Part shown: piece after piece, positions 29,775 through 39,136 of the stretch
Layout: every line of letters starts with the position of its first letter
Numbering within the stretch: the stretch's first letter is position 1
Assembly (NCBI GenBank): GCA_902778895.1
Contig: CACYZF010000003.1
Span: 67,798 to 131,797 of the forward strand
Length of the DNA: 64,000 nucleotides
Direction: 5' to 3'
Source: an uncultured bacterium
GTDB lineage: Bacteria; Verrucomicrobiota; Lentisphaeria; Victivallales; UBA1829
Notes under the pieces: generated by a model
The model's input: the letters and a program-made list of their open reading frames with translations, nothing else
What the model was told of the DNA's origin: nothing
Database searches by the model: none
Position numbers and translations under genes: made by a program

Positions 29775-30877
29775 TTCGGGTCTCCGGCGCGATGCGACTG
29801 GATGAAGTTCACGAGCACGTCGGCGCGCCGGTAAAAATCCGCCGGACCGTGCGCGTACGTCAGCACCTGCTGCCGCCAGTAGTACAGACCGTCGTCGGAG
29901 ATGCCGGCGAGGTAGTCCAGTTCGGCGGTCAGCGCGCCGGGATCGAACGGTTCGTTCAGGACGTGTCCGCCGGACGCCAGCACGATGTCCTGAAATCCGC
30001 AGACCTCGGTGCAGACCACGGGCAGGCCGGACGCGACCGCCTCGATCAGGATGGAACCGGCGGCCTCGCGCCGGGCGGGATGCACCAGATAATCGGCGGC
30101 GCAGAGAAGTTCCGGCAGGTCCGGGCGTCCGCCGTCGAAGATCACGCGGCCGGCGATCCCGAGTTCGGCGGCCTGTTTTTCGCATTGTTCGCGGCCGAGA
30201 AACCCGGTAATGAACAGACGCAGACGGGCGCGACGTTCGGGGGGAAGGCCGGCGTAGGCGGTCAGGGTGCGGTCGACGCCTTTCAACAACATATCATGCG
30301 CCGCCGAAATGGCGAGACGTTCGCTGTCCTTCAGGCCGAGTTCGGCGCGCTTGCGGACGCGGACCGCATCGGGATCCGGCACCCGGCCGCAGGCGGGGTT
30401 CATGCCCGGCGGCAGACGCAGGAACCGCGTGGGCTGCGTGCCGTAGACACCGAAGAACGCGTTGATCTGCGGCGTGACAAGATAGAAAATGTATGTGGAG
30501 GATTCGGGTGAAAAAACCGCCTGTTCACGCTCCAGAAGCCGCGGATCGGCGTTCTCCGGGTTGCTGCCGAGGCAATCGAACCCCGCGAAATAGAAATCCA
30601 CGCCGGGGATCAGCTCGAACGCCGCCGTCCGGTCGAATGTCTCGCGTTCCGCCAGTTCATGGAACGCAGTTTCGAGCGCGTCCAGATCGTCGGCCTCGCC
30701 CGAACCGGGCAATTCCGTTGTCAGGATTCTGAGTTTGTCCGGGTGTTCACCCTCCCACGAGCCGACCAGACACGTCACGTCGTGTCCACGGTCCGCGGCG
30801 GCTTCGGCGGCGCGCAGAAAATCCGTCTGGAGGCCGCTGTAGGGGAAATACCGGGCGATGAGGAAGAGTATCTTCAT
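29771..30877 (-). CDS. WaaG-like glycosyltransferase (LPS core, GT4 family)
   Basis: This 368-residue GT-B glycosyltransferase starts KILFLIARYFPYSGLQTDF and continues RGHDVTCLVGSWEGE, closely matching the N-terminus of E. coli WaaG (RfaG), the UDP-glucose:heptosyl-LPS glucosyltransferase. The C-terminal donor site has HPARREAAGSILIEAVASGLPVVCTEVCG, again WaaG-like. It probably adds a hexose to the LPS inner core on the cytoplasmic side of the inner membrane. It is coupled on both sides: its start overlaps the epmA stop, and its stop overlaps the hrpA start. Donor sugar is inferred from homology only. Confidence 0.85.
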   Translation of the reverse strand: MKILFLIARYFPYSGLQTDFLRAAEAAADRGHDVTCLVGSWEGEHPDKLRILTTELPGSGEADDLDALETAFHELAERETFDRTAAFELIPGVDFYFAGFDCLGSNPENADPRLLEREQAVFSPESSTYIFYLVTPQINAFFGVYGTQPTRFLRLPPGMNPACGRVPDPDAVRVRKRAELGLKDSERLAISAAHDMLLKGVDRTLTAYAGLPPERRARLRLFITGFLGREQCEKQAAELGIAGRVIFDGGRPDLPELLCAADYLVHPARREAAGSILIEAVASGLPVVCTEVCGFQDIVLASGGHVLNEPFDPGALTAELDYLAGISDDGLYYWRQQVLTYAHGPADFYRRADVLVNFIQSHRAGDPK

Positions 30878-31809
30878 AGTTCCTGCTCGTCGTCAAGCGG
30901 GAAGTCGATCTGCGACAGGGAATCCGCCCCGGCGAGAAGCATCACGAGGCGGTCGAATCCGAGCGCGGACCCGGCGGCGGGCGGCATCCCGCGGTCGATC
31001 GCGTCCAGAAACGCCGTCGGTTCGGGATACTCCGTGAGGCCAAGACGCTTGCGCGTGGCGCGGGCGGCGGCGAAACGTTCCCGCTGGACCACGGGATCGA
31101 TCAGTTCACCGTAGGTGTTCGCCAGCTCGACGCCCGCCACATAGACCTCCCAGCGTTCAACAAGAGTCGGATCGGAGGCTTTCGCACGGGCAAACGCACC
31201 GAAACGGACCGGGTAGTCGATGAGAACGCACGGACGGTCTTTCGGCAGATTCGGCTCGACTTTTTCGACCAGGATCTCCTCGAACAGAGATTCCTGTTCC
31301 GCGACCTCGTCGGCGGAGACGCCTGCAAACTTGCGGAACGCATCGCGGACGGGGAGCAGAGTCCATTCGCCGCCGATCTCGACCTCATAGCCGCGGGATT
31401 TGATCTTCGTGCCGCCTGTGCATGCGATCGCGGCCTCGATGATGATCGCACGGATGGTATCCAGCAGCTCCAGATAGTCGGCATGCGCCATGTAGAATTC
31501 GAGCATGTCGAACTCGGTACGGTGCAGACGGCCGCGTTCGCCCGCCCGGAAGCACGGCCCGATCTGGTAGATGCGGTCCATGCCCGCGCAGAGCAGGCGC
31601 TTCATCTCAAGTTCGGGCGACGTGCGCAAAAAGAACGCGCCCGAGGGAGGAGCGTCGATATACTCCTCCGCCGCGGGCGCTGCAATGCGGACCGGGGTCG
31701 TGACCTCGGTGAATCCGCGTTTATCAAACCCTGCCCGGACGGCGGCGAGAACGCGGGCGCGGAATTTCAGCGCCGCGACGGTCTGCTGGAGCCGGGTGAA
31801 GGGATCCAC
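30874..31809 (-). CDS. epmA: EF-P lysyl-lysine ligase EpmA (GenX/PoxA)
   Basis: This 311-residue protein is a stand-alone lysyl-tRNA synthetase catalytic core without an anticodon-binding domain. It has SPELEMKRLLCAGMDRIYQIGPCFRAGERGRLHRTEFDMLEFY (motif 2 region) and GMPPAAGSALGFDRLVMLL (motif 3). EpmA attaches lysine to a conserved Lys of EF-P. The gene immediately follows efp, which carries that Lys, so the pairing is coherent. EpmB, the aminomutase that makes beta-lysine, is not in the window. The start is GTG (31807-31809), with AAAGG eight bases upstream. Confidence 0.92.
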   Translation of the reverse strand: MDPFTRLQQTVAALKFRARVLAAVRAGFDKRGFTEVTTPVRIAAPAAEEYIDAPPSGAFFLRTSPELEMKRLLCAGMDRIYQIGPCFRAGERGRLHRTEFDMLEFYMAHADYLELLDTIRAIIIEAAIACTGGTKIKSRGYEVEIGGEWTLLPVRDAFRKFAGVSADEVAEQESLFEEILVEKVEPNLPKDRPCVLIDYPVRFGAFARAKASDPTLVERWEVYVAGVELANTYGELIDPVVQRERFAAARATRKRLGLTEYPEPTAFLDAIDRGMPPAAGSALGFDRLVMLLAGADSLSQIDFPLDDEQEL

Positions 31810-31823
31810 GGTTCGGCCTTTTG

Positions 31824-32399
31824 TCAGCCCTTGCTGACGCGTTCGGCGTATTCTCCGGTACGGGTGTCGATGCGGATCGTGTCGCCGACGTTGATGAAGA
31901 GCGGGACCATGACGTCGTAGCCGTTGTCGGTCTTGGCGGGCTTCATCACGTTGGAGCTGGCGGTATCGCCGCGGACGCCGGGTTCGGTCTCGGCGACCAC
32001 CTTCTCGATGAAGGTCGGGAGGGTGATGTCGATGAGCTTGCCGTTGAAGAAGAGTCCCTGGCAGAGGGCTTCTTCGATCAGGAAGTAGGTGCGCTTGCCG
32101 AGGGCTTCCTCGTTGATGGAGATCTCTTCGTAGGTCTCGGCGTCGCTGAAGACGTAGTTCTGTCCGTCGTGGTAGGAGTAGTACATGTCGCGTTCTTCAA
32201 GGTTCGGGATGCCGACCTTGTCGACGGGGCGGTAGGTGCGGTCCATCGTGCTGCCGTTGATCATGCTTTTCAGCTTGCAGCGATAGAGCGCGGTGCCCTT
32301 TCCGGGCTTGCAGAATTCAAAATCGGTGATGACGTACGGCTGGCCGTCGATTTCAACTTTGAGACCTTTCTTCAGGTCTGCGGCATCATACATTGCCAT
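31824..32399 (-). CDS. efp: Elongation factor P
   Basis: This 191-residue EF-P relieves ribosome stalling at polyproline. Its tip loop KPGKG places the modifiable Lys at residue 34, as in EpmA-dependent enzymes. The central and C-terminal OB domains follow, ending VGDTIRIDTRTGEYAERV. It leads an operon with epmA, the WaaG-like gene and hrpA. GGAG precedes the ATG, and a promoter lies 50-77 bases upstream. Confidence 0.97.
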   Translation of the reverse strand: MAMYDAADLKKGLKVEIDGQPYVITDFEFCKPGKGTALYRCKLKSMINGSTMDRTYRPVDKVGIPNLEERDMYYSYHDGQNYVFSDAETYEEISINEEALGKRTYFLIEEALCQGLFFNGKLIDITLPTFIEKVVAETEPGVRGDTASSNVMKPAKTDNGYDVMVPLFINVGDTIRIDTRTGEYAERVSKG

Positions 32400-32448
32400 G
32401 GTATTTTCTCCGTTTGCTGATGGGGTTGCGGATTAAAGTCAAAACTAT

Positions 32449-32476
32449 AATATAGCATAAAATCGCGTTTTTACAA
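32449..32476 (-). promoter_or_regulatory. Promoter for efp operon
   Basis: Minus strand: TTGTAA (32471-32476), 16 bases, TATATT (32449-32454). Confidence 0.6.
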
Positions 32477-32552
32477 GATGTTGCGCCGGGGAAACGGCGT
32501 CTTTCCGTGGAAAAAAACGTGGTTTTATGGCGGGCAGGAATGCAGCGCCCGG

Positions 32553-34229
32553 TCAGAAAAGACCGTCAACCGTGCCGTCATCCGCGATATGGATGCGTTC
32601 GGCGGCGGGCGACGACGGCAGGCCTGGCATCGTCATGATGTCACCCGCGAGCGCCACGACGAATCCCGCGCCGCCGGAGATCTTCAGGTCGCGGATCAGC
32701 AGATCGAACCCCTCCGGCGCACCGGTGAGCGTCTGGTCGCCGGTAAAACTGTACGGGGTCTTGGCGACGCAGACGGGCATGGTGTCGCCGCCGTATTTCG
32801 CAAGGAGTTCGAGCTGGCGTTCGGCCTCCTCCGTAAAAACGGCGCCGCGTCCGCGGTAGATGTGCCGGACGATTGTGTCAAGCTTCTCGCGCAGGGACAT
32901 GCCCTCGAGCGGATAGGCGAAAGAGAGTTCCGAATTACCGTTCTTTTCGCAAAGGTCCATGACCGCGTCGGCGAGTTCCAGACCGCCTTCGCCGCCCTTC
33001 GCCCAGACGTCGGAAAGCACGGTGCGGGCCCCCAGGGAGGCGCAAGCCTTCATGACCAGGTCGAGTTCCGCCTGCGTGTCGGTCGGGAACTTGTTCACGG
33101 CGACAACCGCGGGGAGACGGAAGACGTTCACGAGGTTGTCGAGGTGACGCAGCAGATTCGGCAGGCCGCGTTCGAGCGCGGCGAGATCTTCGTGTTCGAG
33201 TTCGTTTTTCGCAAGTCCGCCGTGCATCTTCAGCGCGCGAATGGTGACGACGAGGACGGCCGCGGCGGGGTTGAGACCGCCGAGGCGGCATTTGATGTCG
33301 ATGAATTTCTCCGCCCCCAGGTCGGCGCCGAATCCGGCTTCCGTGACCGTATAATCGGCAAGCTTGAGCGCAAGGCGGGTGGCAAGCAGGGAATTGCAGC
33401 CGTGCGCGATGTTCGCGAACGGACCGCCGTGGATCAGGACGGGCGTTCCTTCCAGCGTCTGCACGAGGTTCGGCTTGATCGCCTCCTTCAGCAGGACGGC
33501 CGCGGCTTCGGCGGCGTGAAGATCGCCGGCGGTAACAGGTTCGCCATGAACATTGTACGCCACGATCACGTTTGCGATACGGCGTTTGAGGTCGGCGATG
33601 TCCGCAGCCAGACAGAGCACTGCCATCAGCTCGGAGGCCGCCGTGATCTCGAATCCGGCCTCACGGGTATAACCGCCTTTCCCTTTCGTTTGCAGCTCGA
33701 TGTGCCGCAGCGCCCGGTCGTTCATGTCGAGACAGCGTTTCAGGACCACGCGGTCCGGGTCGATCTGAAGCGCATTGCCATGGAAGATATGATTGTCGGT
33801 CATGGCGACCAGCAGATTATTCGCCGCGCCAACCGCATGGAAATCGCCCGTGAAATGCAGATTGATGTCCTCCATCGGGATGACCTGCGCCCAGCCGCCG
33901 CCGGCCGCGCCGCCCTTGCGCCCGAAGACGGGGCCGAGGGACGGTTCACGGATTGCAGCAACGACTTTTTTGCCGCGACGCCGGAGCGCATCGGCCAGGC
34001 CGATGGTCGTGGTCGTCTTGCCTTCGCCCGCCGGGGTCGGCGTAATGGCGGTCACGAGAACGAGGCGTCCGTCCGGCTGTCCGGAGAGACGTTCAAATAC
34101 GCACGGTTCGAGCTTGGCTTTGTTGCGCCCATAGGGAGCGTAGTCGGTTTCGGAAAGGCCGAGCGAGGCAGCGATCTGCGAGATCGGACGGCACGGGACA
34201 CTGGTTGCTATTTCGAGATCGGATTTCAT
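32553..34229 (-). CDS. fhs: Formate-tetrahydrofolate ligase
   Basis: This 558-residue enzyme makes 10-formyl-THF from formate, ATP and THF. The ATP-binding motif [18 protein letters not shown] is intact, with [18 protein letters not shown] and [15 protein letters not shown] following, and the length is standard. ATG 34229 was chosen because AAGGA lies eight bases upstream; a start 12 codons earlier would fall on the promoter. That promoter directly follows the hemW stop, so fhs is probably its own unit. It may supply one-carbon units for fMet-tRNA and purines. Confidence 0.97.
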   Translation of the reverse strand: MKSDLEIATSVPCRPISQIAASLGLSETDYAPYGRNKAKLEPCVFERLSGQPDGRLVLVTAITPTPAGEGKTTTTIGLADALRRRGKKVVAAIREPSLGPVFGRKGGAAGGGWAQVIPMEDINLHFTGDFHAVGAANNLLVAMTDNHIFHGNALQIDPDRVVLKRCLDMNDRALRHIELQTKGKGGYTREAGFEITAASELMAVLCLAADIADLKRRIANVIVAYNVHGEPVTAGDLHAAEAAAVLLKEAIKPNLVQTLEGTPVLIHGGPFANIAHGCNSLLATRLALKLADYTVTEAGFGADLGAEKFIDIKCRLGGLNPAAAVLVVTIRALKMHGGLAKNELEHEDLAALERGLPNLLRHLDNLVNVFRLPAVVAVNKFPTDTQAELDLVMKACASLGARTVLSDVWAKGGEGGLELADAVMDLCEKNGNSELSFAYPLEGMSLREKLDTIVRHIYRGRGAVFTEEAERQLELLAKYGGDTMPVCVAKTPYSFTGDQTLTGAPEGFDLLIRDLKISGGAGFVVALAGDIMTMPGLPSSPAAERIHIADDGTVDGLF

Positions 34230-34265
34230 AACGGATATCCTTGTATCAGAAAAGATTAACCTCAT

Positions 34266-34294
34266 AATATACCATCATTCAGGGGAAATTGCAA
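34266..34294 (-). promoter_or_regulatory. Promoter for fhs
   Basis: Minus strand: TTGCAA (34289-34294), 17 bases, TATATT (34266-34271), about 37 bases before the ATG. Confidence 0.7.
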
Positions 34295-34296
34295 AT

Positions 34297-35394
34297 TTAC
34301 GGCGCAAAAACGAGCGATTCCGCAACGTCGTTCCAGAACGCCAGGCCGCGTTCCGTGGGCGCGATCGTGTCCGTCGTGAGCGTCACAAGGCCGCGTTCCG
34401 CAAGCTCGTTCAGCTGCTCCGAAAAAGCCTCCCAATTGCCGCCCGCCGCAACCTCGAACTCCCGGCGGGTCCAGCCGCGCACGGTACGGAGTCCCATCAT
34501 CAGGATCTCGCCGAGACGCGCCCGCCTCAGGATACGGTCGACTTCCGGCGGCGCGCCGTCCAGCCACGACCTCAAATCGGACACCTGCGTCCAGCGGTCG
34601 TTCCCGTCGAATGAACACGCGGCAGGCCCGAGTCCGAGGTAAGTCTGACCGTGCCAGACGTTGAAATTGTGGCGCGACTCGAAGCCGGGGCGCGCATAGT
34701 TGCTGATTTCGTAGCGGGGAAGCCCCGCCGTGCCGAGAACAGCGCCCGCCTGTTCCCACATGGCCTCGGAAAGCGCGTCGTCCTCCTGCCGTCCGGCGAC
34801 CCTGCGGGCGAACGGCGTACCGGGTTCCGGCGTAACGGAATATGCTGAAATATGTTCGGGGTTGAGTTCAAGCGCATGTTCAAGGTCACGACGCCAGAGG
34901 TCAGGCGTTTCCCCCGGCAAAGCATACATCAAGTCAAGGCCGAGGCTGCGCAGTCCGGCTTCGCGCAGATTCCGGACGGCCTCCTCCGGCCCCGGTCCCG
35001 CATGTTCCCTGCGGCCAACAGCCGACAGCAAATCAGGCTCAAACGACTGAATCCCGAGCGTGACACGGTTGGCAAACGAGGTCAGGACAGCGGCTTTTTC
35101 CTGCGTGACCGTGAACGGGTTCGCTTCGATGGAGACTTCGGCCGCAACCGGAGCAGCTTCATGGACTGCGGCGAAAAGCCGTTTCAAAACATCATCCGGC
35201 AGCAGAGACGGCGTACCGCCTCCGAAATATACGGTTTCCGCATTTTTGAGCCGTGACGCGTTTTCCTCCAGCTGGAACAGGATGCGGTCGAGCCAAAGGC
35301 GGATCATCGCCGCATCGGGGACTGGCTCGGAGTAGAATGCGCAGTAATCGCACTTCCCGGCACAGAACGGCACGTGGATGTAGAGATTGCGCAT
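34297..35394 (-). CDS. hemW: Radical SAM heme chaperone HemW-like protein
   Basis: This 365-residue radical SAM protein has the HemW cluster motif C-X3-C-X2-C (Cys11, Cys15, Cys18 in FCAGKCDYC). YFGGGTPSLL, GIQSFEPDLLSAVGRREHAG and LDLMYALPGETPD follow, then the HemW C-terminal domain. HemW binds heme and delivers it to respiratory enzymes; older annotations call it oxygen-independent coproporphyrinogen oxidase, which needs an extra Cys not present here. Its start overlaps the stop of the upstream parvulin gene (ATGA). Confidence 0.9.
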   Translation of the reverse strand: MRNLYIHVPFCAGKCDYCAFYSEPVPDAAMIRLWLDRILFQLEENASRLKNAETVYFGGGTPSLLPDDVLKRLFAAVHEAAPVAAEVSIEANPFTVTQEKAAVLTSFANRVTLGIQSFEPDLLSAVGRREHAGPGPEEAVRNLREAGLRSLGLDLMYALPGETPDLWRRDLEHALELNPEHISAYSVTPEPGTPFARRVAGRQEDDALSEAMWEQAGAVLGTAGLPRYEISNYARPGFESRHNFNVWHGQTYLGLGPAACSFDGNDRWTQVSDLRSWLDGAPPEVDRILRRARLGEILMMGLRTVRGWTRREFEVAAGGNWEAFSEQLNELAERGLVTLTTDTIAPTERGLAFWNDVAESLVFAP

Positions 35395-36491
35395 CAGTCG
35401 TGGTCGAAGTAGTAGTGGACCACCGCGTTCCGCCGAACCTGTTCGAAGTATTCCTTGCGCTTCTCCGCGGCCTTCTCCTTGAACAGAGCGTCGCGCACAT
35501 CACGGTTGGCTTTGCTGAACGGGATGAGCTTGGCCGGTTCGGTACCGACAATACGGAGGAAGAAATAAGCTTCGGGCGCTTCGATCGGGCCGACCACATC
35601 GCCGACTTTTTTATCTTTCAATGCCGCGATGAACTCGGGACGGAGCTTGTCAAGCTCGGCGCCCTCGGTGATCCCGCCCGTGGACGCGGTCGCGCCGTCG
35701 GATTTCTCCAGCACGAGACGCGTGAAGTTTTTCTGCGAGGGATCCTTGTCCAGTTCCTTGCGGATGGCTTCGACGGCAGCCTTCGGGTCGCCGCCCGCGG
35801 AGCCCGCGGTCACATTGATCTGGAGCATCTGGAGCGAAATCTTCTCGGGAACGGTCCATTTTTCCGGGTGGGCCATGTAGTCCTCGTAGACTTCCTTCGG
35901 CGTAATGTACACATGATGGTCACAGTCGCGCATGAGGAGCACTTCGACCGCGATCCGCTCCTTGGCCTGTTCGCGGAGTTGTTCCGGCGTGATGCCGGCC
36001 GACAGAAGGCTTTTTTCGAGGGCGGCACGGGATTCCGCGCCGTTGATGCGCACGAACTCGTCCAGCAGGTTTTCGATCTCCTGACGCGGGATGTCGAACG
36101 GTTCCGTTTTGTATTTCTCGTAAACGAGCTTGCGGAACACGATCTGCTCGACCGTTTCAACGTGGAGTTTAAGCGTTTCGGAACGAAGGCGTTCCCCGGA
36201 ATAGATCCCGGCGAGCTCCTTTTCCTGGCTTCCCGTTTCAAGGATGACGTCCAGCATCGTGATCGGTTCGCCGTTCACGGACACCAGAACCGAATCAATG
36301 CGCGTACCGGCCGGCGGAACGGGCACGGACACGGTGTCGGAACGGATCGCGTTTTTATCCCGGGAGCGGACGACGGACAGGACATCCTGTCCATCCGTAT
36401 CCGGTTCAGCCGCGGTCGACGGCATGAACGAAACGGCACAGAGGGCGCAAATCATGCCCGGCAGGAATGTTCTGATCGTGATAGCTCTCAT
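35394..36491 (-). CDS. SurA/PpiC-like periplasmic peptidyl-prolyl isomerase
   Basis: This 365-residue exported protein starts with a signal peptide (about 1-28, ending PSTAA). A SurA-type N-terminal helical domain opens with VSVNGEPITMLDV. One parvulin domain near the C-terminus includes QMLQINV, GGITEGAELDKLRPEFIAALKDKKVGDVVGPIEAPEAYFFLRIVG. SurA-like proteins escort outer-membrane proteins across the periplasm, and this one has one rotamase domain instead of two. The Met at 36491 was chosen for the signal peptide; a start 24 codons earlier lies over the promoter. It is coupled to hemW. Confidence 0.82.
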   Translation of the reverse strand: MRAITIRTFLPGMICALCAVSFMPSTAAEPDTDGQDVLSVVRSRDKNAIRSDTVSVPVPPAGTRIDSVLVSVNGEPITMLDVILETGSQEKELAGIYSGERLRSETLKLHVETVEQIVFRKLVYEKYKTEPFDIPRQEIENLLDEFVRINGAESRAALEKSLLSAGITPEQLREQAKERIAVEVLLMRDCDHHVYITPKEVYEDYMAHPEKWTVPEKISLQMLQINVTAGSAGGDPKAAVEAIRKELDKDPSQKNFTRLVLEKSDGATASTGGITEGAELDKLRPEFIAALKDKKVGDVVGPIEAPEAYFFLRIVGTEPAKLIPFSKANRDVRDALFKEKAAEKRKEYFEQVRRNAVVHYYFDHD

Positions 36492-36543
36492 GTTTCCGGT
36501 TTTCGTTCTGGTCGGTTCGGTTGTGTTAAGAAAGTATTGAAAT

Positions 36544-36571
36544 ACAATAGCATGTTTTTGCAAAAAATCAA
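36544..36571 (-). promoter_or_regulatory. Possible promoter for the parvulin-hemW pair
   Basis: Minus strand: TTGATT (36566-36571), 16 bases, TATTGT (36544-36549). The -35 overlaps the stop of the preceding gene. Confidence 0.5.
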
Positions 36572-37866
36572 GACTGGCCGGTCATTCGCAGCGTAACGGC
36601 GTCGGCGGCTTCGCGCAGGAGACCGAGTTCGTCCAGCACATCCAGGATCGTGTAGCGGTTCCGGATCAGCTGCGCCGCCAGGACGCCGTGCTTGAACTGG
36701 GCGGCGTCGAGACCGATTTCGGAGGGTGCGACCGGACAGGAGGCAGCGCGGAACATGGTTTTCAGCGTGTCAAACTGGATCAGACATTCGGCGGTACGTT
36801 TCGCGAGCGCGTCCCAGTGTGCGAAAATAAGCTCGCGTCGCGCAGTCATGGTTTCGCCAGTCAGGAACTTGCCCATCGCGATCTCGCCGGTCTTCGCGCC
36901 GTAGCATCCGCGGGCAAGCAGCGCATCGACCTCGGCACGACGTTCGGATTCCGTACGGGGCGGGCGGGCGTTTGCGCGCGCCCACGCCGCATCGTGACCG
37001 TCGAACAGCCATTCCATCAGGGCCGTGGAAGCAAGCGTGCCGATGCCGACCTTGAACCCGTGCGACACAGGAACGCCCTTGAACTCAAGGTTCTCCATTT
37101 CCCACAGGTGGCTGATCATGTGTTCGGCGCCGCTGGCGGGACGGGATTCGCGGTACATCTGCATGGAATAGCCCGTGGCGGCAAGCCCGAGGAAGATCGC
37201 GCCGATGTCGGCGGGATCGGAGATCCATTTGCGCAGATCCTTCTGCACCAGCTCCCACACATCGGCGCGGATCGGCTCGATGCCGAGTTCGTCGGCGATC
37301 ACCCAGTCCGCACCGCCCGCGACTTTCGCGGCGAGGTCGGCATAACCGGAGGCGGCCATCGGCGGCGGAGCGGCTTTCAGGACGTCGGTGTCGGCGGCAA
37401 CCGCAAGTGGAGCGAGGCAGGGCAGCGTCTTTTTCAGGCCGTTGTCGGTCATGGCCGCGCCGTAGGAGGTATAGCCGTCCACGGAACTCGCGGTCGGGAC
37501 GCAGAGATAACGGTGGCGCGTAACCGCCGAAGCGCGCTTCACGAGGTCGTTGATCGTGCCGCCTCCGACCGAGACTGGCACGCAGTCGAACGGCATGGCG
37601 TCGGTCAGGCGCGGGGTCAGGGCGTTGTCCGCGTGGATCATCGGCACGGCGGGGAAGATGAACGGTTCGTGCGGTTCAAGCCCGGCGGATTTCAGGATAC
37701 CAAACAGTGCGGCTCCGGCCGCCTTCCATGTGTTCTCATCGGCCACGATCCAGGGGGGGCGCGACTGGAAACAGCGGCGGATCAGCTCCGGCACGTCACG
37801 CAACGCACCGGAATCCATCACGAAGGCTTCGGTTTCCATTCCGGGGGGAATCGGCAGTAATTTCAT
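36568..37866 (-). CDS. egsA: Glycerol-1-phosphate dehydrogenase (AraM/EgsA type)
   Basis: This 432-residue member of the iron/zinc alcohol dehydrogenase and dehydroquinate-synthase fold has SVGGGTINDLVK (NAD site), VPTASSVDGYTSYGAAM, and the metal-ligand segments SGAEHMISHLWE and SHGFKVGIGT, all as in bacterial AraM. The reaction is reduction of dihydroxyacetone phosphate to sn-glycerol 1-phosphate. Dehydroquinate synthase is less likely because the G1PDH signature HMISHLWE is clear. GGAG precedes the ATG. It follows the MerR-like gene by 16 bases. Confidence 0.85.
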   Translation of the reverse strand: MKLLPIPPGMETEAFVMDSGALRDVPELIRRCFQSRPPWIVADENTWKAAGAALFGILKSAGLEPHEPFIFPAVPMIHADNALTPRLTDAMPFDCVPVSVGGGTINDLVKRASAVTRHRYLCVPTASSVDGYTSYGAAMTDNGLKKTLPCLAPLAVAADTDVLKAAPPPMAASGYADLAAKVAGGADWVIADELGIEPIRADVWELVQKDLRKWISDPADIGAIFLGLAATGYSMQMYRESRPASGAEHMISHLWEMENLEFKGVPVSHGFKVGIGTLASTALMEWLFDGHDAAWARANARPPRTESERRAEVDALLARGCYGAKTGEIAMGKFLTGETMTARRELIFAHWDALAKRTAECLIQFDTLKTMFRAASCPVAPSEIGLDAAQFKHGVLAAQLIRNRYTILDVLDELGLLREAADAVTLRMTGQS

Positions 37867-37882
37867 AGCGGAATCTCCTGAC

Positions 37883-39136
37883 TTACATTCCCTGGTAGGG
37901 GTACCCGCCGGACTGCGGGAACGTGTTATTCTGAACAGGCGAAGAGGCACGCCGGGCTTTTTCGGCATCCGCCTCGGCCTTCTTTCTGGCTTCCGTCTCG
38001 TCCGCGGCGCGTTTGTTTGCGGCAGCGAGTTCGCTGGAAAGGTTCTGGTTTTTCTCCCGGAGCTCCGCAATCTTACCGGAAACGATATTCAGCTCTTCAT
38101 TGAGCTTGTCAACTTCCTGGCCACGTAGTGTCTGTACGGCAAGTTCTTCGCGGAGTCTGCGGATCTCCTCATCGCGGGCAGGCCCGCTTTCAGCAGCCTG
38201 ATTCAGGCGTTCCTGCAGGGAATCGATCTGATGAAGGAGCTCGAGGCGTTCGGCGGCGAACTGTTCCTTTTCTAGCGCGATCCGCGCCTCGAACTGCGCC
38301 TGCTGCGCCTCCATCGCGGAACCGCTGGCGCGTTTCATTTCCTCGATCGCCGCCTCAAACGCCGCGCGCTGGGCGGGGAGGTCGTCACGGAGTTTCCGGA
38401 TTTCATCGTTCATGCCGGATACGCGCCCCTCCATGCCGGACATGCTGCCCGCGAGGCCGGAGACACTGCCGGAAAGATTGCCGACGTCGGTGCGAAGGGC
38501 GTTTTCCCTCGTTTCCGAGCCCGCGGTGAGCGCGGCGATCGCGGAGGCGGCATCGCGGCTGGCGGCGGTATTGTCGCGCTGGACAAGGAAGTTCACATAG
38601 AAAAGCGCCAGGAACCCGGCCATGACCACGATGATCATGACGGCCACGGCAAGCATCAGGCGGAGACGGCGCGCGGAAACATCGGCCTTCTTGTTGACGG
38701 CGCTCATGGCGTCGCAGAGGTCGGTGAATTTCGAACCGAGCAGGCCGTACAATTCGTCGAAGTTCTCCTGTTTCACCATGGGATAATTCTGCAGATCCGG
38801 GTTCGGATTCGCGGCGTCCGGGGCTCCGCCATTTTCCGCGGAGTTCTGTTCTGTTTCGCCCGCGGCGGCATCCGGCGGCTCCACAGTCGGATGAACAGGG
38901 AAGATGCGTTCCAGTTCGCCGTCGATGTCTCCGATGGAGCGGCCGGCGGTGCGAAGTTCGGCGACCTTGCAGAGAATGGAGAGCGTGCGGTCGGTGTAGA
39001 AACGGCGGCGGCCCTGCGTCTGGAGTTCGATAAAACGCGAATACTTGCCGAGCCAGTCGGTGATGGTCGTCCGGGGCACGCCGACCTGATCGGCGAGGTC
39101 GCTGATCGAATAGAGATTCTGATTTTCGGGATTCAT
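37883..39136 (-). CDS. Membrane-anchored MerR-like DNA-binding protein with coiled coil
   Basis: This 417-residue protein has an unusual build. Residues 8-75 are a MerR-type winged helix (LYSISDLADQVGVPRTTITDWL, then RRRFYTDRTL). A Pro/Asn-rich linker follows, then one membrane helix (about 160-185), then a long coiled coil (about 230-395) rich in Glu, Ala, Gln and Arg, and a Pro/Gly tail. Topology predicts a cytoplasmic DNA-binding end and an extracytoplasmic coiled coil. It could tether DNA to the envelope or sense the periplasm; neither is shown. Its ATG overlaps the ribF stop, and it precedes egsA by 16 bases. Confidence 0.75.
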   Translation of the reverse strand: MNPENQNLYSISDLADQVGVPRTTITDWLGKYSRFIELQTQGRRRFYTDRTLSILCKVAELRTAGRSIGDIDGELERIFPVHPTVEPPDAAAGETEQNSAENGGAPDAANPNPDLQNYPMVKQENFDELYGLLGSKFTDLCDAMSAVNKKADVSARRLRLMLAVAVMIIVVMAGFLALFYVNFLVQRDNTAASRDAASAIAALTAGSETRENALRTDVGNLSGSVSGLAGSMSGMEGRVSGMNDEIRKLRDDLPAQRAAFEAAIEEMKRASGSAMEAQQAQFEARIALEKEQFAAERLELLHQIDSLQERLNQAAESGPARDEEIRRLREELAVQTLRGQEVDKLNEELNIVSGKIAELREKNQNLSSELAAANKRAADETEARKKAEADAEKARRASSPVQNNTFPQSGGYPYQGM

